Shown one piece after another: positions 44,646 to 54,605 of a DNA stretch of 64,000 nt (position 1 is the stretch's first letter; each line of letters opens with the position of its first letter). Made by a program: the position numbers and the translations under genes. The notes below the pieces were generated by a model that saw only the letters and a program-made list of their open reading frames with translations, searched no databases and was not told the DNA's origin. Origin of the DNA: Marinobacter sp. SS5-14b (GTDB taxonomy: Bacteria; Pseudomonadota; Gammaproteobacteria; Pseudomonadales; Oleiphilaceae); the NCBI RefSeq assembly GCF_030541005.1, contig NZ_JASSVM010000002.1:724501-788500 (forward strand), written 5' to 3'.

Positions 44646-46955
44646 ATGAGCAAATCATCTACTCCCCGTAAAAAATCCCAAAAGCCACAGTCCAGGAGCC
44701 GTCGTTCGGGCCTGTGGCGCTTTTTGTTCCGTGTTGCTCTGCTGGGCCTGGTGGTTCTGGCAGGCTGGATGGTGTACCTCGATGCCGTCGTGACATCGCG
44801 TTTTGAAGGTCGGCGCTTTGAAGTGCCATCCCGCGTGTATGCGCGACCGCTGGAACTGTATGACGGCGCCAGTGTCAGCGCGGCTGGCCTGGCAAGGGAG
44901 CTTGCATTAGCGGGCTATCGTTCCGGTGACGGCGTGAAGGTCGGCAGTTATCGTCGTTCGGGTGGCCGGTTTGTGATCAGCACCCGTGGCTTTGTGTTCC
45001 CGGATGGTGAAGAGCCCCGGCGCAGGCTCTCACTGGTGGTCAGCGGCGACAAGGTGCAGTCGTTTTCGGTGTTATCGGGGCCTGAATCTTCGATCGTCCG
45101 GCTGGAGCCAGCTCAAATCGGTGGTATTTATCCGGCTCACCGGGAAGATCGGGTCCTGATTCGACTTGATGAAGTGCCCGAGTTGCTGCCCAAGGGGCTG
45201 ATGGCGGTGGAAGATCGCGATTTCTATGACCATTTCGGCCTTGCGCCGCTGTCCATTGCCCGGGCTATGGTGGCCAACATCAAGGCGGGCGGAATCGTTC
45301 AGGGTGGCAGCACCTTGACCCAGCAACTGGTTAAAAACCTGTTCCTGACCAGGGATCAGACCTTGATACGTAAAGGTAACGAGGCCTTGATGTCGGTATT
45401 GCTGGAGTGGCATTACGAAAAAGACGACATTCTCGAAACCTACATGAATGAAGTGTATCTGGGCCAGGCGGGCACTCGCAGTATTCACGGGTTTGGCCTG
45501 GCCAGTCAGTTTTTCTTCGGAGAACCATTGAAGGATCTGGATACGCACCAGCTAGCCTTGCTGATCGGTATGGTAAAAGGCCCCAGCTACTACAATCCGA
45601 GGCGTCACCCAGACAGAGCCATGGCTCGGCGGAATCTGGTGCTGGATGAGATGGCCGAAGCCGGCCTGCTGGCTGACCAGGAACTCAGGGTGGCAAGGAG
45701 CAAGCCGTTGGGCGTTAGCGCCAAGCCATCGTTCACGGATAATCGTTACCCGGCCTACATTGATCTTGTTCGGCGGCATCTGGCTCGGGATTACCAGCAG
45801 GAGGATTTGCAAAGCGAAGGTCTGCGGATTTTCACAACCCTGAACCCGGCCGTTCAACATGCCTCTGAAACGGCGGTCAGTAAAACCTTGCCCAGGTTGC
45901 CGGGTGCCGACATGCTGGAAGCGGCGTTGGTGGTTACCGCCAAAGACACGGGCGAAGTGCTCGCCCTGGTCGGTGGCAAAGACACGGACTTTGCGGGCTT
46001 CAACCGTGCCGTGGATGCGCGCCGGCCGATGGGCTCTCTGATCAAACCTTTCATCTATCTGGCCGCGCTGGAGCAGCCGGAAAAGTACACCTTGATAACG
46101 CCGGTGAAAGATCAGGCCTTCACGCTGGAATTTGATGATGGCCGGTTGTGGCAGCCCAAGAACTTTGACCAGGAAGAGCGGGGCGAGGTGCCTCTGCATC
46201 TGGCACTGTCGAAGTCTTACAACCTGCCGGCGGTCCGGATTGGTCTGGACGTTGGTATTTCGAGGGTTCAGAGCCGATTGAGAGCTTTCGGGGCAACCGG
46301 GCCGATTTCCGATTATCCGTCCATGCTGCTGGGGTCGGTGTCTCTGGCGCCGGTTGATGTGGCCCAGCTCTACCAGGGGCTGGCGACGTCCGGCTTTAAC
46401 ACGCCGCTGCGAACCATTCGTGAGGTGACTGATGCGAACAATGAACCTTTGTCCCGCTACAGTCTGAAAGTAGATCAGGTTGCAGACCCGGCGGCGGTGC
46501 ATCTGGTTCAGTACGCCATGCAGGAAACGATGCAAGAGGGCACGGGCCGTTCTGCCTACTACACGCTGCCGGAGCGCCTGTCGCTTGCCGGCAAAACCGG
46601 TACCACCGATGATGGCCGGGATTCCTGGTTCGCCGGGTTTAGTGGTGACCTGCTCGCAGTGGCCTGGGTTGGTCGGGACGATAACGGGCCGACGGCGCTC
46701 ACCGGTGCCTCTGGCGCCTTGCCGGTGTGGTCTGCGATGATGGCGCAGATTCCCCAGCACGGTTTTTCGCCGGTTATGCCGGATGGCGTGCAGTATCACT
46801 GGGTGGACGCAGAGGCTCAGGCGCTGACCGGTGAGCAGTGTCAGAACGCCAGGCTGATGCCATTTATTACCGGCAGTGAACCTAAAATACACACCGGGTG
46901 CGAAGGCGATTTTGGCCGACAGATACGCAGTTGGTTTGAAGGATTGTTCAGATGA
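44646..46955 (+). CDS. mrcB: Penicillin-binding protein 1B
   Basis: A 769-residue bifunctional class A PBP. A single N-terminal membrane helix (about 22-45, LFRVALLGLVVLAGWMVYL) precedes a UB2H-like domain, the GT51 glycosyltransferase (catalytic Glu in AVEDRDFYDHFG, GGSTLTQQLVKN) and the transpeptidase with SLIKPF (S-x-x-K), SKSYN (S-x-N) and KTGTTDD. It polymerises and crosslinks peptidoglycan. LpoB is the usual activator; the lipoprotein encoded next may play that role, by position only. Confidence 0.95.
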   Translation: MSKSSTPRKKSQKPQSRSRRSGLWRFLFRVALLGLVVLAGWMVYLDAVVTSRFEGRRFEVPSRVYARPLELYDGASVSAAGLARELALAGYRSGDGVKVGSYRRSGGRFVISTRGFVFPDGEEPRRRLSLVVSGDKVQSFSVLSGPESSIVRLEPAQIGGIYPAHREDRVLIRLDEVPELLPKGLMAVEDRDFYDHFGLAPLSIARAMVANIKAGGIVQGGSTLTQQLVKNLFLTRDQTLIRKGNEALMSVLLEWHYEKDDILETYMNEVYLGQAGTRSIHGFGLASQFFFGEPLKDLDTHQLALLIGMVKGPSYYNPRRHPDRAMARRNLVLDEMAEAGLLADQELRVARSKPLGVSAKPSFTDNRYPAYIDLVRRHLARDYQQEDLQSEGLRIFTTLNPAVQHASETAVSKTLPRLPGADMLEAALVVTAKDTGEVLALVGGKDTDFAGFNRAVDARRPMGSLIKPFIYLAALEQPEKYTLITPVKDQAFTLEFDDGRLWQPKNFDQEERGEVPLHLALSKSYNLPAVRIGLDVGISRVQSRLRAFGATGPISDYPSMLLGSVSLAPVDVAQLYQGLATSGFNTPLRTIREVTDANNEPLSRYSLKVDQVADPAAVHLVQYAMQETMQEGTGRSAYYTLPERLSLAGKTGTTDDGRDSWFAGFSGDLLAVAWVGRDDNGPTALTGASGALPVWSAMMAQIPQHGFSPVMPDGVQYHWVDAEAQALTGEQCQNARLMPFITGSEPKIHTGCEGDFGRQIRSWFEGLFR

Positions 46956-47524
46956 AAAGAGTAACACTAGCCCAAGCCGTCAGCTTTGCGATAGTGCTGA
47001 GCCTGGCCGGTTGTGCCGCAGGCCCGGGCGGCGGTTCTATCTATGTGCCTATGGGCGGAGGTGAACAGCCGAAGGCTCCGGAGCCGCCCAAAACGTCCGA
47101 GCCGGACTCGGAGCCGCAGGTATGGCGCAAGAGTGAGCAGCCTGCGGTGAGTGAGCCGGAGAAACCCGCCCGCTCACCCAATTACCGGGAAGCGGGGGAT
47201 GAATTACCCGCGGCCGCAGTGGCGCTGATCCGCGATGCCGATCAGCGCCTCAGGGAAGGCGATTCGGCAGGCGCAATCAGCCGCCTGGAGCGGGCACAGC
47301 GCATTGCGCCTCGTTCAGCCGAGGTATATTTCAAACTGGCCGAAGCCTATGTCGCGGGTGATAACCTGGGCGCAGCCGAACAGTTCACTCTTAAGGGCCT
47401 GTCGCTGGCTGGTAACGATTACCGCATGCAGCGGTCTGGATGGTTGTTACTGGCGGATATCCGCAGGGCGCGGGGCAATGTGGCTGGGGCTGATCAGGCG
47501 GAGGATCGTGCCCGGGCACTTTGA
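46952..47524 (+). CDS. TPR-containing lipoprotein coupled to PBP1B
   Basis: A 190-residue lipoprotein with signal peptide and lipobox LSLAGC (C21), a Pro/Glu/Ser-rich linker (about 40-85) and three tetratricopeptide-like repeats (EGDSAGAISRLERAQRIAP, EVYFKLAEAYVAGDNLGAAE). The ATG overlaps mrcB by 4 bp, so it is made together with PBP1B. In Pseudomonas a TPR lipoprotein, LpoP, activates PBP1b; position, size and domain content fit LpoP. Identification as that activator is inference. Confidence 0.8.
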   Translation: MKRVTLAQAVSFAIVLSLAGCAAGPGGGSIYVPMGGGEQPKAPEPPKTSEPDSEPQVWRKSEQPAVSEPEKPARSPNYREAGDELPAAAVALIRDADQRLREGDSAGAISRLERAQRIAPRSAEVYFKLAEAYVAGDNLGAAEQFTLKGLSLAGNDYRMQRSGWLLLADIRRARGNVAGADQAEDRARAL

Positions 47525-47572
47525 CGAATGTGCAGAGGCCATCCCTGGCCTCTGCGTGATCGTGCAATCTGA

Positions 47573-48511
47573 TCAGGGTTGCAGAGGGATGGGGTCAGCC
47601 ACGGTTGTTTCGCCGGAGACCACTTCAACAAACTGGGTGCCTTCGAATTCAATGGTCTCATCCGTTTCATTGTCGTCCAGCTGGCAGCTGTAACTGACGG
47701 TGTACTGGCCTTCGGTGAGGAATGCGGCTGTCCACTCATAGAGCGTGCCCGTTTCCTGGGCCGTGACCGGAACCACCATCAACGGGTTAATGCCGTCACG
47801 ATTGACATTCAGGTCGACCGGTTCAGCTCCCGCTCCTTCAAACACGTACACAGCACCCGAATAATCCGGGCTGCAGTCCGCTGCCTCGGTATCGTCCAGC
47901 CGGGCTGAGTTGATCTGGGCGTAGTCGACCACGCCTTCCAGCTGGCCAACCTCCAGATTGTTCACCAGTCGCAGCACCGGCTTGAGCATGAAATTTGCCA
48001 GGGCATTGCCCTTGGGATCGACGATGGACTTGCGGGCGTCAAAGTCGATGGTGAAGCTGGTGCTGCTGTCTGCTGCGACCACAAAGTCGCCTTTCAGCTT
48101 CAGGCCGCTTTGCTCACCGGAGGGCACCGCCAGGGTGAAGCGGGCATCGCCTTCTGACTCTTTGGTTACCCAGGAGTTTTCGGTATCGATGATCAGACGG
48201 ATTTCGTTGTACTCACCCGCCGGTACTTCTTCGTTGCTGATCAGTGGCTCGGTGACCCCGCCCTGGAGTGTCAGAAGGTCAATTGTGCCGGTTTCTTCAA
48301 GGTTGTATTCCAGCCATTCGCCGTCGGCAGGTTTGAGTCGAATGGCGTTGAAAGTAATATTCACACTGCTTAAATCCATGGCTGGCGCGTCGGTCAGCCC
48401 TACAGACAGCGTTCCGGTTTGTCCTGACAGGCTTCCGCCGCTGTCACCGCCGCAGGCCGCGAGAGCACCTGCGAGGGCGGAGATTGCGAATACTTTTGTT
48501 GAACGCTTCAT
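47573..48511 (-). CDS. DUF4382 lipoprotein
   Basis: A 312-residue lipoprotein. The signal peptide of about 19 residues ends in LAAC at C20, followed by GGDSGG. Residues 35-190 match the DUF4382 beta-sandwich family (TLSVGLTDAPAMDLSSVNIT, GEYNEIRLIID); the remainder is an Ig/carboxypeptidase-regulatory-like beta region. Role unknown; such proteins are outer-membrane-anchored and are often made by marine bacteria. The ATG at 48511 follows GGAGG; an upstream in-frame start was rejected. It is divergent from the ECF sigma gene. Confidence 0.83.
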   Translation of the reverse strand: MKRSTKVFAISALAGALAACGGDSGGSLSGQTGTLSVGLTDAPAMDLSSVNITFNAIRLKPADGEWLEYNLEETGTIDLLTLQGGVTEPLISNEEVPAGEYNEIRLIIDTENSWVTKESEGDARFTLAVPSGEQSGLKLKGDFVVAADSSTSFTIDFDARKSIVDPKGNALANFMLKPVLRLVNNLEVGQLEGVVDYAQINSARLDDTEAADCSPDYSGAVYVFEGAGAEPVDLNVNRDGINPLMVVPVTAQETGTLYEWTAAFLTEGQYTVSYSCQLDDNETDETIEFEGTQFVEVVSGETTVADPIPLQP

Positions 48512-48706
48512 AAATCCTCCAGAGAATATCCTTTCCGATTTCAGTCCGGCGCTGAGATCGCCAGTACGCATTTCACGCCGGGCAAAGGCAGTGGGTTCCC
48601 TGATTCTGATTAACATTTGCACATGTTTTGGCCATAATGTTTGGCAGGTGCACGGCGGGGGAGCCTGATATAGACTGCCCGCTTCTGAAACCCACGATCA
48701 GGCAGT

Positions 48707-49300
48707 TTGTTCTTGGCCATCCTTCCATTTCGACCCTCTGCTCAAAAACGCTTCCAGCGCCTTGTGCAACCGCACTTAAAGGTGATGCATGCCTTTGCCT
48801 ATCGGCTAACGGGTAGCCATCAGGATGCTGAGGATCTGGTACAGGATGTTGTGGTCAAGCTTTACCCGAAGCTGGATGAACTGGAATCGGTGGAGCAGTT
48901 GCGCCCGTGGCTGAACCGGGTGTTGTACCGCCAGTTCATCGATTCTGTGCGCAAGAAAAACCGCCAGGCTGACCGGCCGGTCAGCGACCTGATGGCGGCC
49001 GATAGTCAATCGGAGTGGCTGGATACTCTTGAGTCAGACAGTCAGTCGCCGGAGCTTGAGCTCAATCAGACCCGTCTGGGCCCGATGCTGGACAAGGCGC
49101 TGGCTCAGCTTTCTCCGGACCAGCGCACGCTGTTGCTGCTGCACGATGTGGATGGCTGGCGCCAGGAAGATGTTGCCGAGGTGCTGGGTGTGCCGGTGGG
49201 AACGGTAAAATCCCGCTTGCACCGGTGCCGGGCCAACCTGCGAAACTTTCTTCAGGAATGCATGGAACCGGAACCCGGTTCCGGGCGTCAGGAACTGTGA
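48707..49300 (+). CDS. ECF-family RNA polymerase sigma factor
   Basis: A 197-residue extracytoplasmic-function sigma factor with region 2 (LTGSHQDAEDLVQDVVVKLY) and region 4 helix-turn-helix (VDGWRQEDVAEVLGVPVGTV). Region 1 and 3 are absent, as in ECFs. The start TTG 48707 is uncertain; TTG 48713 is also possible. It is followed closely by a zinc-type anti-sigma gene. It may regulate the downstream genes up to the TPR barrel protein, and perhaps the divergent DUF4382 gene. Confidence 0.88.
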   Translation: MFLAILPFRPSAQKRFQRLVQPHLKVMHAFAYRLTGSHQDAEDLVQDVVVKLYPKLDELESVEQLRPWLNRVLYRQFIDSVRKKNRQADRPVSDLMAADSQSEWLDTLESDSQSPELELNQTRLGPMLDKALAQLSPDQRTLLLLHDVDGWRQEDVAEVLGVPVGTVKSRLHRCRANLRNFLQECMEPEPGSGRQEL

Positions 49301-49310
49301 GGTGATGACT

Positions 49311-49991
49311 ATGTCCTGTTCGCAAATTCGATCACAATTGTCTGACTTGGTCAGGAATCAGCTGGCTTCCGGGGAGGCGCAGCAGGTGCGCGCGCACCTG
49401 GAACACTGCCAGTCCTGTGCCCGGCAGGCAGAGATCGAAGCGGTCCTGAAGGACGAGCTGACCAGTCGCTATGCGGTACCGGCCGCTTCGGCGGATTTCG
49501 AAAGCCGGGTGTTGGCTGCGGCATCCGGTTCCGGTCAGGGCCGCAAGGTTCACCTGGCCTGGGGTGGTGCGGTAGCTGCCGCCCTGGTGCTCGGGCTGAT
49601 GCTGGGGCGTGGAATGCCGGACCCTGAGCCGCAACTGGCCAGTGAGCCGGCACCGGCGGAGCTGAGTGATGGCCCGATGCCGGAGCCTGTAGACAGAACG
49701 GTACGGCTGGCCTTCACGGCTGGTGAACCCCTGGATGATGTCACGCTTACCCTGGCGTTGCCGCCCCATGTGGAACTGTCCGGATTGCCGGGCCAGCACC
49801 GGGTTAGCTGGCAGGTCAGCCTTGAACAGGGCGATAACGTGCTGGCCCTGCCCCTGAAAATCCTGTTTCCCGGTGCCGGTGAGCTGATTGCAGAACTGGA
49901 TGCCAACGGCCGACAGAAGGTGTTCCGGGCGGTTGTACCCCAGCATCCCGGCAACAGTGTGCCCAATGAGCAGGAGGAGCCGGCAACATGA
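49311..49991 (+). CDS. Zinc-type anti-sigma factor
   Basis: A 226-residue membrane anti-sigma factor. The N-terminal ZAS/zf-HC2 domain has the H-x3-C-x2-C motif (H29, C33, C36, in AHLEHCQSCARQ), followed by one membrane helix (about 80-105, GGAVAAALVLGLMLG) and a periplasmic domain. The ATG at 49311 has GAGG 8 bp upstream and is preferred over GTG 49302 and ATG 49305. It sits 10 bp after the sigma gene and presumably holds it inactive. Confidence 0.88.
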   Translation: MSCSQIRSQLSDLVRNQLASGEAQQVRAHLEHCQSCARQAEIEAVLKDELTSRYAVPAASADFESRVLAAASGSGQGRKVHLAWGGAVAAALVLGLMLGRGMPDPEPQLASEPAPAELSDGPMPEPVDRTVRLAFTAGEPLDDVTLTLALPPHVELSGLPGQHRVSWQVSLEQGDNVLALPLKILFPGAGELIAELDANGRQKVFRAVVPQHPGNSVPNEQEEPAT

Positions 49992-50389
49992 GCATTCGTA
50001 AAAACATAACGTTTGGCGGTTGGCTGCTGACCACCAGTTTGCTGGTTGTGGCGCCCCTGGCGGCGGCGAATGACCTGGATGTCACCATGCGTATGGTGGA
50101 AGACAGCGAAGACCTGACCAACTCGGTTACCCGCGAAATCCGCCTGCCGGAGTTGCCGGTGTTGCAGCGCAAGGCAAGCGACCAGGGACAGGCTCGTCCG
50201 GATGCTCCGGGGCGTGAAGTGTCAAAAGATGCCCGCGAGCGTGGCCGTGACTTTGGCCAGTCAGTATCTGAACGGGCCAGGGAAGCTCGGGAAAAAAAGC
50301 CGGAACCGGCAATTGACCGGCTGCCACAGCCGGCTCTGGATGCCCGTGAGCGCAAGCCAGATATGCCGCCACAATCGTCACGTCCGTAA
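49988..50389 (+). CDS. Secreted charged protein of the ECF cluster
   Basis: A 133-residue protein not recognised by family. An N-terminal signal peptide (to about residue 26, PLAAAND) is followed by a hydrophilic region rich in Arg, Glu and Pro (DARERGRDFGQSVSERARE, RKPDMPPQSSRP) likely to be helical and unstructured. Its ATG overlaps the anti-sigma gene by 4 bp, so it is in the sigma operon. It may be a periplasmic effector or stress chaperone; that is a guess. Confidence 0.72.
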   Translation: MSIRKNITFGGWLLTTSLLVVAPLAAANDLDVTMRMVEDSEDLTNSVTREIRLPELPVLQRKASDQGQARPDAPGREVSKDARERGRDFGQSVSERAREAREKKPEPAIDRLPQPALDARERKPDMPPQSSRP

Positions 50390-50421
50390 TTTCTCACTTA
50401 TGGTAACCTCGAAACCCTGAC

Positions 50422-50441
50422 AGCCCGGCCTTGCCCGGGCT
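50422..50441 (+). terminator. Weak hairpin after the ECF operon
   Basis: AGCCCGG (50422-50428) pairs with CCGGGCT (50435-50441). Only two T follow, so termination would be partial; it may attenuate the downstream TPR-barrel gene. Confidence 0.5.
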
Positions 50442-50446
50442 TATCT

Positions 50447-50459
50447 GCTAATCATTAGC
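50447..50459. promoter_or_regulatory. Perfect 13-bp palindrome before the TPR-barrel gene
   Basis: GCTAAT-C-ATTAGC, lying 14 bp upstream of the TTG start. It could be an operator or an RNA hairpin that occludes the ribosome site. No regulator is recognised. Confidence 0.35.
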
Positions 50460-50473
50460 CTCGGGGTTTCCTG

Positions 50474-51796
50474 TTGTTCAGATTCCTGCTTGTTCTGAGC
50501 CTGCTGGCACTGTCCGGTGCTGCCTGTGCCAGTGACGATACCTCTGCCGGACACGCGATGACCGCCGGTATCGAACAATTCCGCGAAGGCAATTACCCGC
50601 TGGCCCGGGAGCACTTTGAGCGCTCGCTGGCGCTGGGTGCCGACACGCCCGCACTCCGCTACAACCTGGGCGTGGTCTGCTACAAAACCGGCGACTATGC
50701 CGCGGCCCGTAATCATTTTTCGACGTTACTGAATGGCGACAGCCAGGCCCTGGCCCAATATAACCTCGGATTGGTGGCGCTGGCTGAGGGCCAGCCCGGA
50801 CAGGCCCACGACTGGTTTGGCCAGGCGGCAGCCGATGACGCACCGGATAAAGTGCGGCAGCTTGCGGAGCGCCAGCTTGTGGACCTGTCAGTTCAGAACA
50901 ACGCTTCCCGGCAGCAGTCCATGTTGGCCCGACAGGGCTATATCTCTGCGGGTCTGGGCTACGACAGCAACATGGCCGGGGTGCCCGAGGATTCACCCAG
51001 TAATCGCGGCAGCGCCTTTGCCGAGCTGGTGGCGGCTGGCAGCCTTGGCTACCAGGCGACGGAGCGTTGGCGACTGGTTTGGGATGGCGTGTTCTATGGC
51101 CAGGACTATCACCACGACAGCGACTATGACACCTCGGTACTGCAGGCTCGGATAACCGCTTTGCAGGTGGTCGATGTCTGGGAACTGGGAATACGGGCGG
51201 GCGGCTCCCGGGCCTGGCTCGACAGCGACGAACTGGAAACCCGGGCCGGGCTGGCGTTACTGGCCCGTACCGATGCCTGTGCTGGGGCGGCCCTGTTGCA
51301 CGGTTGTTCCTTTGAGCTGGCGGCAGAGCAGGTAAACGGCGGCCCCGGATATAGCGCCTACGCTGGCCAGTGGTATCTGTTTGAAGCCCGGGCGGACCGG
51401 ACCCTTGCAGGCTGGTTGCTTGAGGGTTTCTACCGCTGGGAGTCCAACAACCGGGACAATTTCAGCCAGGAAGGCTATGTGGTGAATGTCTCGCCACGCC
51501 ACCATGAAATCGGCATCGAGGCGATATACCCGTTACACCCGGATTTGCTGGTAGGCGCAGAGAGCGCGCTGCGGCACAGCCGCTATGACTCACCACACCA
51601 GTGGCTGGAACAGGATGTGTTGGTGGAGCGCAGGCGGAAGGACACCCGTCTGGAGTTGGGGCTGATGGCGGAATACTGGCTGAACCGGCAGTGGCTGGTG
51701 CGCAACCAGTGGCTGTATCGCAACCAGGACAGTGGAATTGACCGGTATGACTACGACCGGCATACGCTGACGGTCTCGCTGGAAGGGGTATTCTGA
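50474..51796 (+). CDS. TPR outer-membrane beta-barrel protein
   Basis: A 440-residue exported protein. The signal peptide ends near SGAACA (about residue 19). Residues 28-130 form TPR-like repeats (EQFREGNYPLAREHFERSLA, GVVCYKTGDYAAARNHF). The remainder is rich in alternating aromatic/charged strands and ends SLEGVF with the C-terminal Phe typical of barrel proteins. It resembles the Slam or TPR-barrel class in overall plan, without clear proof of that family. TTG 50474 start is tentative. Confidence 0.75.
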   Translation: MFRFLLVLSLLALSGAACASDDTSAGHAMTAGIEQFREGNYPLAREHFERSLALGADTPALRYNLGVVCYKTGDYAAARNHFSTLLNGDSQALAQYNLGLVALAEGQPGQAHDWFGQAAADDAPDKVRQLAERQLVDLSVQNNASRQQSMLARQGYISAGLGYDSNMAGVPEDSPSNRGSAFAELVAAGSLGYQATERWRLVWDGVFYGQDYHHDSDYDTSVLQARITALQVVDVWELGIRAGGSRAWLDSDELETRAGLALLARTDACAGAALLHGCSFELAAEQVNGGPGYSAYAGQWYLFEARADRTLAGWLLEGFYRWESNNRDNFSQEGYVVNVSPRHHEIGIEAIYPLHPDLLVGAESALRHSRYDSPHQWLEQDVLVERRRKDTRLELGLMAEYWLNRQWLVRNQWLYRNQDSGIDRYDYDRHTLTVSLEGVF

Positions 51797-51853
51797 AAGC
51801 AACAGGTTGCCCCGGCCCGATGATGACCCGGGCCGGGACTGATTGCTTACCCG

Positions 51854-53134
<1,281 letters not shown>

Positions 53135-53146
53135 GGTTAGCTCCTG

Positions 53147-53815
53147 TTAATTGGAATGTGTGAGTAACGGGTGGTGCAGGGCGAACAGTTGGCAAAAGGT
53201 TCTGGCCCTGGCTTCAATGTCTTTCGGGGTTCCCCCGAACAGGCCGCCCACCACCGCAAGAAGGTCTGCGCCTGCGCGGATCAGCGGCTCTGCGTTGTCT
53301 GTTGTAATGCCCCCGATTGCAGTAACGGGCAGTGAAAACACTTTTGCTTCGGTCAATACGCCCGGCTCTGCTTGGGAGGCACCCGGTTTGGTGTCGGAGG
53401 TGTAAAAGCGGCCGAAGGCCAGGTAGTCAGCACCACTGATTGTTGCTGCGCGAGCCAGGTCCAGGCGGTGGTGGCAAGTGATGCCAATAATCGCCTCAGG
53501 CCCCAGCAGGCCTCTGGCTTTTTTCAGCTCCCAATCCTCCTGGCCCAGATGCACGCCATGGGCGCCGACCCGGTGGGCCAGTTCCGGGTCATCGTTAATG
53601 AGCAACGGTACGCCCGCGTGACGACACACACTGGTCAGGTCTGTGGCCTGGCGCAGCCGCTCGGCGGATGTGGAGCCCTTGTCCCGATACTGCACCAGTA
53701 CCGCGCCACCGGTCAGCGCGGCCTCGACCGCCTGCAGCAGTTGATCTGGCGGGGTCAGGCGGTTGTCGGTGATGGCGTATAGCCCGGCCCGGAGATTGTG
53801 CTTCAACGCTCCCAC
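53147..53815 (-). CDS. thiE: Thiamine-phosphate synthase
   Basis: A 222-residue TIM-barrel enzyme joining HMP-PP and thiazole phosphate. Motifs include YRDKGSTS, LLINDDPELAHRVGAHGVHLGQ and VTAIGGITTDNAEPL. GTG 53815 is chosen with a GGGG site upstream; TTG 53806, overlapping the thiD stop as TTGA, is equally possible. Either start gives overlap with thiD and tight coupling. Confidence 0.93.
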   Translation of the reverse strand: MGALKHNLRAGLYAITDNRLTPPDQLLQAVEAALTGGAVLVQYRDKGSTSAERLRQATDLTSVCRHAGVPLLINDDPELAHRVGAHGVHLGQEDWELKKARGLLGPEAIIGITCHHRLDLARAATISGADYLAFGRFYTSDTKPGASQAEPGVLTEAKVFSLPVTAIGGITTDNAEPLIRAGADLLAVVGGLFGGTPKDIEARARTFCQLFALHHPLLTHSN

Positions 53816-54594
53816 TGTATGCCCCGGTCCGGAATTCGCTGTCCCTGGCCAATGGTGAGGGCGTTCAACAGCGTCCGGTGTACGTAATTCTGAGCCTGGG
53901 AGATGGCCGCCCTGGCCGACAAGCCGCAAGCCATCCCGGCCGCAATGGCCGCGGCCAGTGTGCAGCCGGTTCCGTGGAATTCGTTGCGGCCGACCCGCTC
54001 CACTTCCCAGTGCATGGGTTCTGGCGAGTGATTGTACAAGGTATTGATGATGTGAATGCCCGTGCCGTGTCCGCCTGTAGCGAGTACCGACCGGCAGCCA
54101 GCTTTCAGGAGGTTGGCGGCGGCCTGGTCTTCGTTGTCACTACTTCCCAGCTGAACCAGTTCAACGCCGTTAGGGGTAATCATTTCTGCTCTGGGGAACA
54201 GCTTTTCCTTCATGGCCCGGACCAGTTCGTCATCCGCAAGGTCACCTCCGCCGGCGGCTTTGATCACCGGGTCGACAATCAGTGGTACGTCTGGTCGGCT
54301 TTCGAGGAACTCCATCAACACATCCACGACGGCGGCATTGCCCATGGCTCCGGTCTTGATCGCGTGAACCGGGATGTCCCCGGCCAGGCACCTGAGTTGC
54401 TGGCGGATCAGCTCAGCGTTAACGGCTTCAGCGCCGTAGACGTTGTTGGTATCTTGCACCGTCAGGCAGGTCAGCACCGGTAGAGGATGGCCTCCGAGCG
54501 ACGTTATGGCCTGAATGTCGGCCTGAATGCCGGCGCCACCAGAAGGGTCTAAACCGGAAAGCACCAGAACGCGGGGACGGGTGTAGCTGTTAAT
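53803..54594 (-). CDS. thiD: Hydroxymethylpyrimidine (phosphate) kinase with likely ATT start
   Basis: A ribokinase-like enzyme phosphorylating HMP and HMP-P for thiamine synthesis, with LSGLDPSGGAGIQADIQAI near the N-terminus and the anion-hole motif FHGTGCTLAAAIAAG. The first in-frame ATG/GTG/TTG is GTG 54564, which would remove the first beta strand (RPRVLVLSG). The strong GAGGAGG site instead lies 6 bp before an in-frame ATT at 54594, giving 263 residues and the normal N-terminus. ATT initiation is rare (E. coli infC is the known case). Confidence 0.85.
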   Translation of the reverse strand: MNSYTRPRVLVLSGLDPSGGAGIQADIQAITSLGGHPLPVLTCLTVQDTNNVYGAEAVNAELIRQQLRCLAGDIPVHAIKTGAMGNAAVVDVLMEFLESRPDVPLIVDPVIKAAGGGDLADDELVRAMKEKLFPRAEMITPNGVELVQLGSSDNEDQAAANLLKAGCRSVLATGGHGTGIHIINTLYNHSPEPMHWEVERVGRNEFHGTGCTLAAAIAAGMACGLSARAAISQAQNYVHRTLLNALTIGQGQRIPDRGIQWER

Positions 54595-54605
54595 AATTCG
54601 CCTCC

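Noticed and set aside
45552..46967. 471-codon ORF opposite mrcB
   Set aside because: Antisense shadow of PBP1B with composition unlike a real protein and no recognisable family.
54565..54605. TPP riboswitch before thiD
   Set aside because: thiD follows hemJ with no leader long enough for a riboswitch; only a ribosome binding site is present.
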